Origin: 13-2-20CM-68-14 sp035640035
GTDB taxonomy: Bacteria; Actinomycetota; Thermoleophilia; Gaiellales; Gaiellaceae
NCBI GenBank assembly: GCA_035640035.1
Contig: DASQWX010000237.1
Location: 1-17,672, forward strand
DNA length: 17,672 nucleotides
Direction of reading: 5' to 3'
The notes below the pieces were generated by a model. It made no database searches. It was not told the DNA's origin and was given only the letters and a program-made list of their open reading frames with translations. How positions within the stretch are numbered: position 1 is the first letter of the stretch; each line of letters opens with the position of its first letter. Shown piece after piece: positions 1 to 5,329 of the stretch. A program made the translations under genes and the position numbers.

Positions 1-122
1 GCGAGCGTGATCACTGCGAGAACGACGCCGTACTCGGCCATCGTCTGACCCTCCTCACGCTTCTTCAGCGCCTCAGCCGCCTCGGCGGCATAGGCCTGCG
101 CGAACGCGAAGAGCTTCAGCAT
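1..122 (-). CDS. Flp-type pilin, 5' part (runs off the left edge)
   Basis: This is the N-terminal 40 residues of a small pilin of the Flp/Fap family, the structural subunit of Tad-type pili. Such pilins are inserted in the membrane and processed by a prepilin peptidase before assembly. The reverse strand reads a short Lys/Glu/Ala-rich leader, then EEGQTMAEYGVVLAVITL. The leader ends in Gly followed by Gln, and the Glu five residues into the mature form plus the Tyr after it are the hallmark of the family, followed by the start of the hydrophobic stem. The start is the ATG complementary to 120-122, set by a near-perfect Shine-Dalgarno on the minus strand (GGGAGGTGA, complementary to 128-136) five bases upstream. 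Such a strong site fits an abundant structural protein. The C-terminus and any tad genes lie outside the window. Confidence 0.88.
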   Translation of the reverse strand, partial: MLKLFAFAQAYAAEAAEALKKREEGQTMAEYGVVLAVITL

Positions 123-127
123 CTAGT

Positions 128-136
128 TCACCTCCC
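128..136 (-). promoter_or_regulatory. Strong Shine-Dalgarno of the pilin gene
   Basis: On the minus strand the bases read GGGAGGTGA, matching the anti-Shine-Dalgarno end of 16S rRNA over almost its whole length, with five bases before the ATG. It is one of the best ribosome binding sites in a window where many genes have weak ones, and it fixes the pilin start. Confidence 0.8.
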
Positions 137-349
137 TTCTACTGCGGCGGGGGCGAGAGGACGGCGCCCAATTGCCAGCCGAATACGCGGCAAGGAGAAG
201 GCTTTCTGAGAGGTCGAACCGATAAAGCTCGCGGCAAACGTCAGTCACGCCGGAATTCCTTCCGTAATCGTCTCGGCGTGGCCGCGCCGCCTTATGGCTC
301 AGTTGGAGCGATCATCGTGACGGCCGTCGCGAGGGCGTATCCCTCGGTC

Positions 350-374
350 TGGTGATTGGTCGGCCAACTCACCA
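350..374. repeat. Near-perfect inverted repeat upstream of the peptidase gene
   Basis: TGGTGATTGG (350-359) faces CCAACTCACCA (364-374) across a four-base centre. The two arms are complementary except for one extra C in the right arm. Such a dyad could be a repressor operator or an RNA hairpin. Nothing in the sequence decides between them. Confidence 0.5.
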
Positions 375-430
375 CTTCGGGGGAGCGACGGGCCGGTCGC
401 CGGTCGATAGTCAGGTCAGTCCGTACGGCC

Positions 431-458
431 CGCGGATTTCGAACTCAGAAAATCCGCG
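431..458 (+). repeat. 9-bp perfect hairpin in the leader of the peptidase gene
   Basis: CGCGGATTT (431-439) pairs perfectly with AAATCCGCG (450-458) around a 10-base loop. It ends 42 bases before the ATG at 501 and 30 bases before that gene's Shine-Dalgarno (GGAG at 489-492). No U-run follows, so it is not a textbook terminator. It could be an mRNA leader structure or a protein-binding dyad. Confidence 0.5.
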
Positions 459-500
459 TCGAAGTGGCGGCCTCGGCGCCCGACCAACGGAGCGAAAGGC

Positions 501-1946
501 ATGCCACGACGGAATTCTTTGATCAGCAGGCTGCGCCACGGGCGGGCCTGGGACGAGTGGGACGAGCAAGGCGGTGAAGACCCCGGCGCACCGCCCCCCG
601 CGGCGGAAAGCGCGAACCCAAGGTCCCGGCACCGCCGGATGGCCGTCGCCTTGACGTTTGCCGCCCTCTTCGTCGCGGGCGCCGCCTTCTCGGCCGCAGC
701 CGGCGACCAGGTTCGGCTCGCGCTCGAGAACTCGGCGGTCAACGCTCAGACCGCGACCGGCGCGACCGCCACCGACACCACCGCGCCGACCTCGACCGAT
801 CCGGCCCCGGCCACTGATCCGTCCTCGGCCCCGCCTGCCGACAGCAGCTCCACCCCGGCGGCCGAGACGACGGCTGACACGGGCGAGTCTTCGCCGGCCC
901 CGAGCGGTTCCGAGGCGCCGCCCGCGGCGACGCCCCCCGCCGAGGCTCCGCCTGCCGCGGTTGCGCCGGTCGACGCTCCCGCCGCGTCAGTCGCTGCGAA
1001 GGCAGCCGTCCAACAGGCCGCGACACGCTCGGGCACGGTGTCGCGCGCAAGCACCTCGACCCACCCGAAGCGCAGCTCGGGGCGCAAGTACGAGCGCATC
1101 ATGCGCTCGCAGGCGCGGCAGCATCACTTCCCCAAGCGCGCCCGCCGGGCACCCGCTCCCGAGCTCGAAGGGGCAGCGTCGGCGGTCGTCTACCTCAACC
1201 GGGCGCTGCCGGACCCGACTCCGCCGTCGCTTCGGTTGACGCCGCGCTTCGCCAGGCACCTCCGGAGCGTCGCTCGCGCGAGCAACGTCAGCTGGTCGCT
1301 GCTGCTCGGCGTCCTCCGGGCGGAAGGCCACTACGGCTCGGCGCCGGCGGACGTCGCCGGGCTTCGTGCCGTCGCGTCGCAACTGTCGAACCTTGGAGCT
1401 AGGAGCGCGAGCCCGTGGGCGACCATGTTCTCGCTCTCGAGCAATGCGTCGTTCGCGGACCGGGCGCTTGCCCTTTCGCACTACTACCGCGCCGTCGGGC
1501 TCTCGGCTCTCGTCGACGGGCTCCTCGCCGAGAAGACCCAGCTCGGGCAGAAGGTCCTGAACGATCCGCGCGTCTCGATCTACGCAGGCGGGCGCGGCGA
1601 CATCGCGTCGGGCCGCGTGAACGTGCGGGTGCTGGCCGTGATCGAGTATCTCGCCGACTCGTTCGGCCAGGTGACCGTCTCCTGCCTGATCAGCGGCCAC
1701 CGCCTCTATGCGCGCCCGGGCGTCATCTCGGCGCACATCTACGGGCTCGCGGCCGACATCAGCGAGGTCGGCGGCGTCGCGATTGCGGGACACCAGCAGC
1801 CCGGCGGAATCACTGAGCGCGCCGTGCGCGACGTGCTCCTGCTGCCGCCGGAGATGATGCCGAAGCAGGTGATCTCGCTCCTCGGGCTCGGCGGGCCTTC
1901 GTTCCCGCTGGCCAACCACTACGACCACATCCATATCGGCTATTGA
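501..1946 (+). CDS. Exported or anchored protein: Pro/Ala/Thr linker, lysozyme-like region, M15-like zinc peptidase
   Basis: This 481-residue protein probably acts on the cell wall from outside the membrane. Residues 1-46 are cytoplasmic and end in a basic stretch (RSRHRR). Residues 47-67 form one hydrophobic segment, either a signal anchor or a signal peptide. Residues 68-190 are a low-complexity Ala/Pro/Thr/Ser linker. Residues 223-390 are helical and include SWSLLLGVLRAEGHYG, which resembles the catalytic-Glu helix of lysozyme-like transglycosylases (Glu275). Residues 395-481 carry the M15-type zinc signature SAHIYGLAAD (Ser410, His412, Asp419) and a terminal HYDHIHIGY with further histidines. 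M15 enzymes are D,D- or L,D-peptidases of peptidoglycan stem peptides. The ATG at 501 has GGAG eight bases upstream. A Met at residue 47 is a less likely start because it would drop the basic flank. The zinc peptidase call is firmer than the glycosidase call. Confidence 0.72.
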   Translation: MPRRNSLISRLRHGRAWDEWDEQGGEDPGAPPPAAESANPRSRHRRMAVALTFAALFVAGAAFSAAAGDQVRLALENSAVNAQTATGATATDTTAPTSTDPAPATDPSSAPPADSSSTPAAETTADTGESSPAPSGSEAPPAATPPAEAPPAAVAPVDAPAASVAAKAAVQQAATRSGTVSRASTSTHPKRSSGRKYERIMRSQARQHHFPKRARRAPAPELEGAASAVVYLNRALPDPTPPSLRLTPRFARHLRSVARASNVSWSLLLGVLRAEGHYGSAPADVAGLRAVASQLSNLGARSASPWATMFSLSSNASFADRALALSHYYRAVGLSALVDGLLAEKTQLGQKVLNDPRVSIYAGGRGDIASGRVNVRVLAVIEYLADSFGQVTVSCLISGHRLYARPGVISAHIYGLAADISEVGGVAIAGHQQPGGITERAVRDVLLLPPEMMPKQVISLLGLGGPSFPLANHYDHIHIGY

Positions 1947-1947
1947 G

Positions 1948-1974
1948 CATGGGGGGAACCCGGTTCCCCCCATG
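1948..1974 (+). terminator. Strong hairpin terminator without a U-tract
   Basis: The 13-base arm CATGGGGGGAACC (1948-1960) faces its exact complement (1962-1974) around one base, so a practical loop would open a few of the inner pairs. It begins one base after the stop codon of the peptidase gene. No run of T follows, a form often seen for intrinsic terminators in high-GC Gram-positives. It separates the peptidase gene from the DUF192/hopanoid region. Confidence 0.7.
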
Positions 1975-2021
1975 AGCCCCCTCGTTATGTTGAGAGCCCT
2001 AGGCCGGTAGTTTGCGCTCCC

Positions 2022-2038
2022 GCCGGGCCAAGCCCGGC
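2022..2038 (+). repeat. 7-bp GC-rich hairpin in the leader of the DUF192 gene
   Basis: GCCGGGC (2022-2028) pairs with GCCCGGC (2032-2038) around CAA. It lies 37 bases before the DUF192 start. TAGTTT at 2008-2013 upstream fits a loose TANNNT -10 element with a poor TTATGT -35 at 1985-1990. This promoter is a weak guess. Nothing else is visible between 1975 and 2075. Confidence 0.35.
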
Positions 2039-2075
2039 TCCGCGCACGAGACGCTCTGGCGCGAGAACGACATTC

Positions 2076-2426
2076 ATGAAACCGATCGAGCTCAAGACGG
2101 TGGACGGTCGCGTCGTATGCGAACGCTGCTTCGTCGCCGATAACGCTTGGACGCGGATGCGCGGCCTCTTGGGGCGGAATGGGCTGGAGACTGGGGAGGG
2201 GCTCCTGCTCCGGCCTGCCTCGTCGATCCACATGTTGTTCATGCGCTTTGCGATTGATGTCGTTTTCGTGGCGCGGGATGGGGCGGTGGTGAAAATCGCG
2301 TCGAACGTGCGGCCGTGGCGGATTGCTGGTGCGCGGGGGGCGAAGCTGGCTCTCGAGTTGCCGGCGGGGGAAGCGGAGCGTCGCGGGATCGGGGTCGGTG
2401 ACCGCCTGGATCTGTCTCAGGTTTAG
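2076..2426 (+). CDS. DUF192 family protein
   Basis: This 116-residue protein matches the DUF192 (COG1430) pattern along its whole length: RMRGLLGR near residues 27-34, then PASSIHMLFMRFAIDVVFV at 47-65, then a Val-Arg-Pro turn near 78-80 and a closing LALELPAGEA...GIGVGDRLDL. The family is widespread and its biochemical role is not settled. Many members are exported, but this one has no signal peptide, so it is probably cytoplasmic. The ATG at 2076 has no good Shine-Dalgarno; it is chosen because the domain starts right after it. It lies 13 bases ahead of the earliest possible hpnC start and could be co-transcribed with the hopanoid genes, but no functional link is known to me. Its second half is richer in G than in C on the coding strand, unlike the genes after it. 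Confidence 0.85.
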   Translation: MKPIELKTVDGRVVCERCFVADNAWTRMRGLLGRNGLETGEGLLLRPASSIHMLFMRFAIDVVFVARDGAVVKIASNVRPWRIAGARGAKLALELPAGEAERRGIGVGDRLDLSQV

Positions 2427-2439
2427 GCAACCGTGAAAG

Positions 2440-3294
2440 TTGCATAGGGCATGTGCGAACCGCCATGGTTTGGCGGTGCTCGACGTTTCCTCCGTCGAAA
2501 AACGCGCACGCGGAGAGAACTTCCCTGTCGCGTCGCTCGCGTTTCCGCGTGAGCTGAGGCCTCACATCCGGGCGCTGTACGCGTACGCGCGGCTCGTCGA
2601 CATCCTCGGCGACGAGCTCGACGGCGGCCCGGAGGCTCGGCTCGAAGCCCTCGACGAGCTCGAGCGGGAGGTCGACGCCGCCTTCAGGGGGACGCCGTCC
2701 TGGCCCGTACTGGTCGAGCTGCAGCCGACGATCCACGAGTTCGAGCTCCCTCGCGAGCCCTTCCTGCGACTGATCGAGGCGAACCGCATGGACCAGCGGA
2801 TCTCCGAGTACGAGTCCTGGCTCGACCTCAAGCGCTACTGCGTGCACTCCGCCGATCCTTGCGGGCGGCTCGTCCTCGGGGTCCTGCGCCGTCTCGACGA
2901 CTTCGAGGCGATCGCGCTGAGCGACGACGTCTGCACCGGCCTGCAGCTCGTCAACTTCCTCCAAGACGTCCCGCGCGACCTGGCACTCGGGCGCATCTAC
3001 CTCCCGGCGGAGGACCGGCGGCGGTTCGGGGTCACCGCGCTCGACCGTGCGAACGAGCCGCTGCGGCGGCTCCTTGCCTTCGAGGCCGAACGAGCTCGAG
3101 GCCTGCTCGGGTCGGGAGAGCCGCTCAGGCTGAGGCTCGGCGGCCGCACCGGGCGCGCCGTCAGGGCCTTCGCGCGTGGCGGGCTTGCGGCCGTCGATGC
3201 GCTGGAGCGCGCGAGCTTCGATGTCTTCTCGCGTCGGCCGAAGCCTTCGCGTGTCCGGCTCGCGCGGACGGCAATGGGAGCGCTCGTGCCGTGA
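2440..3294 (+). CDS. hpnC: Hydroxysqualene synthase HpnC
   Basis: HpnC belongs to the squalene/phytoene synthase fold. In the three-enzyme bacterial route it turns presqualene diphosphate into hydroxysqualene. Visible signatures are GENFPVAS (residues 25-32), the first Asp-rich motif with Asp54 and Asp58, YCVHSADPCGRLVLGVL (133-149, the HpnC version of the YC...GR motif), and the second Asp-rich motif NFLQDVPRD (172-180) followed by GRIYLP. At 284 residues it is normal for the family. The start is uncertain: TTG at 2440 gives the longest form, while TTG 2470 and GTG 2476 are in frame and keep the conserved part. None has a strong ribosome binding site. The stop codon overlaps the hpnD start (GTGA). 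Confidence 0.92.
   Translation: MHRACANRHGLAVLDVSSVEKRARGENFPVASLAFPRELRPHIRALYAYARLVDILGDELDGGPEARLEALDELEREVDAAFRGTPSWPVLVELQPTIHEFELPREPFLRLIEANRMDQRISEYESWLDLKRYCVHSADPCGRLVLGVLRRLDDFEAIALSDDVCTGLQLVNFLQDVPRDLALGRIYLPAEDRRRFGVTALDRANEPLRRLLAFEAERARGLLGSGEPLRLRLGGRTGRAVRAFARGGLAAVDALERASFDVFSRRPKPSRVRLARTAMGALVP
2459..2477 (+). repeat. 7-bp hairpin over the hpnC start region
   Basis: ACCGCCA (2459-2465) pairs with TGGCGGT (2471-2477) around a five-base loop. It covers the alternative hpnC start codons TTG 2470 and GTG 2476, so in mRNA it could mask them or mark the true 5' boundary of the gene. It may also be a chance feature of GC-rich sequence. Confidence 0.35.
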
Positions 3295-4112
3295 TCGTCG
3301 AGGAGGCGTATTCGCAGGTCGAGCGGCTGACGCGTCGGCGGGCGCGGAACTTCGCCTACGGGATCATGCTCCTGCCGCGGCCGAAGCGACGGGCGATCGC
3401 GGCGATCTACGCGTTCGCGCGAGAGGTCGACGACATTGCCGATGGTTCTCTGCCTTTGCGCGAAAAGCGAAGCCGCCTCGAGGAGCTTCGTATGCGGCTC
3501 GACGAGCCCCCGCGGGAGGACGCGATGCTCGTCGCGCTCGCCGACGCGCGCGAGCGGTTCCCGATCCCGGCAGATGCGCTGACCGATCTCATCGACGGCG
3601 GCGTCCAGGACACGGAGCAGAAACGCTACGCCGATTTCGACGACCTGCGTCGCTACTGCTCGCGGGTTGCAGGGGCTGTGGGCCGTGCTTGCGTCCCTGT
3701 GTATGGCGCCGACGAGCCGGGCCGCGCGGAGATCCTCGGCGTCGCGCTGCAGCTGATCAACATCATTCGCGACGTGGCGGAGGACTGGGGGCTGGGGCGC
3801 ATCTACCTGCCGCAGGACGAGCTCGCCCGCTTCGGCGTCGGCGAAGACGACATCGCCGAGGCGCGAGTGACGCCGGAGTGGCGTGCCCTGATGGCCTTTC
3901 AGGCCGAGCGCGCGCGGGCGCACCTCGCGGAAGGGTTGACGCTGCTCGACCGTCTCGACCGCCGGAGCGCGGCTTGCGTCGGAACCTTTGCCGGCCTCTA
4001 CCGATCGACGCTCGACCGGATCGAGGACGTCGGGTTCGACGTCTTCGACGGCGCGCCCACGCTCTCGCCGGTCGCGAAGCTTCGCGTGGTCGGAGCCGCG
4101 CTCGCGAGGTGA
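3291..4112 (+). CDS. hpnD: Presqualene diphosphate synthase HpnD
   Basis: HpnD joins two farnesyl diphosphates to presqualene diphosphate, the first committed step to hopanoids. The 273-residue product shows RRARNFAYGIMLLPRPKRRA (16-35), the first Asp-rich motif EVDDIAD (Asp47 and Asp51), a conserved RYC...VAGAVG segment (121-131), and the second Asp-rich motif NIIRDVAEDW (157-166) followed by GRIYLP. The reading frame stays open far upstream, but the start is placed at GTG 3291 because it forms a 4-nt GTGA overlap with the hpnC stop and puts the conserved N-terminus in place. The product aligns in general layout with HpnC, as expected for paralogues of one fold. It is translationally coupled to hpnC before it and hpnE after it. 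Confidence 0.93.
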   Translation: MIVEEAYSQVERLTRRRARNFAYGIMLLPRPKRRAIAAIYAFAREVDDIADGSLPLREKRSRLEELRMRLDEPPREDAMLVALADARERFPIPADALTDLIDGGVQDTEQKRYADFDDLRRYCSRVAGAVGRACVPVYGADEPGRAEILGVALQLINIIRDVAEDWGLGRIYLPQDELARFGVGEDDIAEARVTPEWRALMAFQAERARAHLAEGLTLLDRLDRRSAACVGTFAGLYRSTLDRIEDVGFDVFDGAPTLSPVAKLRVVGAALAR

Positions 4113-5329
4113 GGACTGTCGTCGTTGGTGGCGGCCTCGCCGGGCTTGCGGCGGCGCTCGAGCTCGTCGATGCGGGCCACGAGGTGACGCTGTTCGAGGC
4201 TCGGCCGACGCTCGGGGGCAAGGTGCAGACGCTGCCGGAGCGTGCGGGCGATCCGGAGCCGCCGCCCGACAACGGCCAGCACATCGCGCTCGGCTGCTTC
4301 GACTCCTACCTCGGCTTCCTGGAGCGGATCGGGAGCTCGAAGGAGGTGGAGCGCCTGCCCTTGCAGCTGACGGTCGTCGACGAGCGCGGCCGCTCGGCAA
4401 CGATCGGCTACGGGCTCGGCCCGCTGCTCCGCTACCGGCACGTCGGCTTCGTCGATCGGCTCCGCATTCTTCGAGTCCTCGCGCGTGCCCCGCGCCTCCA
4501 GCCCCGAGGCGGCGAGACGTTCGGGGCGTTCCTACGGCGTCACGGCCAGACGGAGGCGGCGATCGAGCGCTTCTGGGATGTGTTCATCCGGCCCGGGCTC
4601 AACCTCCGGACCGACGACGTCGATGCCGAGGCTGCCTGGTTCACCGTCGTCCGCGGTCTCCGTTCCGGGCGTGCTGCGAGCGATCTTGTCCTTCCGACGG
4701 CGCCGCTTGGACAGATGCACGGGGAAGCCGCCGCGCGGGCGCTCGACCGAGCCGGGGCGCACGTCCGGACGGGCGCACGCGTCGAGGATCTCGCCGAGCT
4801 CAATGCCGACGCTGTAGTGCTCGCCCTGCCGCCCGACGAAGCCGGCCGGCTGCTCGGCGAGGAGTGGACGTTCGAGTACTCGCCCATCGTGAGCGTCCAC
4901 CTGCTCTTCGACCGCATCGTCCTCCGCGAGCCGATGGCCGCGCTCCTCAACAGCCATGCCCACTGGCTCTTCGATCGCGGGCGGTTGACCGGGCATCAGC
5001 CGGTACGGGGCCAGTACGTCACCGTCGTCTCGAGTGGCGCGCCCGAGCTCCTCGAGATCCGCGGGCGCGAGCTCGTCGACCTTATTGCCGGGGAGGTGAC
5101 CGCCCGGCTCGGATCCGCTGAGGTCCTGTGGTCTCGTGTGAGCCGAGAGCCCGAGGCCACGATCGCCGTTCGGCCCGGGCTCGCGCGTCCGGCGGCACTT
5201 CGCGACGAGGCGGCGCTCGCCGGTTCCTGGCTGGCGCCTCCCTGGCCGCCGACGATGGAGGCCGCTGTTCGCAGCGGCCGAGCGGCCGCTCAGATGTTGT
5301 CCGGCGTGACAACTAAGGTGGCAGTCTGA
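4109..5329 (+). CDS. hpnE: Hydroxysqualene dehydroxylase HpnE (FAD-dependent)
   Basis: HpnE reduces hydroxysqualene to squalene and completes the HpnD-HpnC-HpnE route. The 406-residue product opens with an FAD-binding Rossmann motif VVVGGGLAGLAAALEL (4-19) ending in the acidic residue Glu30 of the second strand. It carries DNGQHIALG (54-62), a signature of this amine-oxidase-like subfamily, and ends with a typical second FAD-contact region (LAGSWLAPPWPPTMEAAVRS). The start is GTG 4109, sharing a GTGA overlap with the hpnD stop. The frame is also open upstream through hpnD, which gives a much longer but spurious reading. AAGGTGG near its 3' end (5315-5321) probably serves as the ribosome binding site for the next gene. 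Confidence 0.92.
   Translation: MRTVVVGGGLAGLAAALELVDAGHEVTLFEARPTLGGKVQTLPERAGDPEPPPDNGQHIALGCFDSYLGFLERIGSSKEVERLPLQLTVVDERGRSATIGYGLGPLLRYRHVGFVDRLRILRVLARAPRLQPRGGETFGAFLRRHGQTEAAIERFWDVFIRPGLNLRTDDVDAEAAWFTVVRGLRSGRAASDLVLPTAPLGQMHGEAAARALDRAGAHVRTGARVEDLAELNADAVVLALPPDEAGRLLGEEWTFEYSPIVSVHLLFDRIVLREPMAALLNSHAHWLFDRGRLTGHQPVRGQYVTVVSSGAPELLEIRGRELVDLIAGEVTARLGSAEVLWSRVSREPEATIAVRPGLARPAALRDEAALAGSWLAPPWPPTMEAAVRSGRAAAQMLSGVTTKVAV
5315..5328 (+). promoter_or_regulatory. Ribosome binding site and CTG start of the cyclase
   Basis: AAGGTGG (5315-5321) differs by one base from the ideal AAGGAGG and lies four bases before CTG 5326-5328, which overlaps the hpnE TGA as CTGA. An in-frame TAA at 5314-5316 limits any earlier start. 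The site decides the start of the cyclase gene and supports translation from a rare codon. Confidence 0.6.

Larger units (their letters stand above)
137..500. promoter_or_regulatory. Divergent intergenic region with several inverted repeats
   Basis: No convincing gene lies here. The region separates the leftward pilin gene from the rightward peptidase gene and must hold both promoters, but I could not pick convincing -35/-10 pairs. It contains a 7-bp inverted repeat (CACGCCG at 245-251 with CGGCGTG at 273-279), a short hairpin GAGGG/CCCTC at 331-345, a near-perfect inverted repeat at 350-374, and a 9-bp hairpin at 431-458. The last three fall in what would be the 5' leader of the gene at 501, so a structured regulatory leader is possible. 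I do not recognise it as a known riboswitch. Confidence 0.4.

Noticed and set aside
221..290. Possible c-di-GMP (GEMM-I) riboswitch because of GATAAAG...GGCAAAC
   Set aside because: Only the first-half motif is loosely present. The required second part (GACGCAAAGCC-like) and the tetraloop/receptor layout are missing.
300..470. c-di-AMP (ydaO) riboswitch before a wall-hydrolase gene
   Set aside because: The genomic context fits, but I could not find the conserved core segments, so only a structured leader is reported.
987..2231. 414-codon minus-strand frame over the peptidase gene and DUF192
   Set aside because: It is antisense to clear domains, crosses the terminator hairpin and has no recognisable sequence. 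It is a codon-bias shadow.
3176..5329. Apparent 717-residue protein fusing part of hpnC/hpnD to HpnE
   Set aside because: The first 311 residues are an out-of-frame reading of hpnC and hpnD. The HpnE homology begins at GTG 4109, with a normal GTGA overlap.
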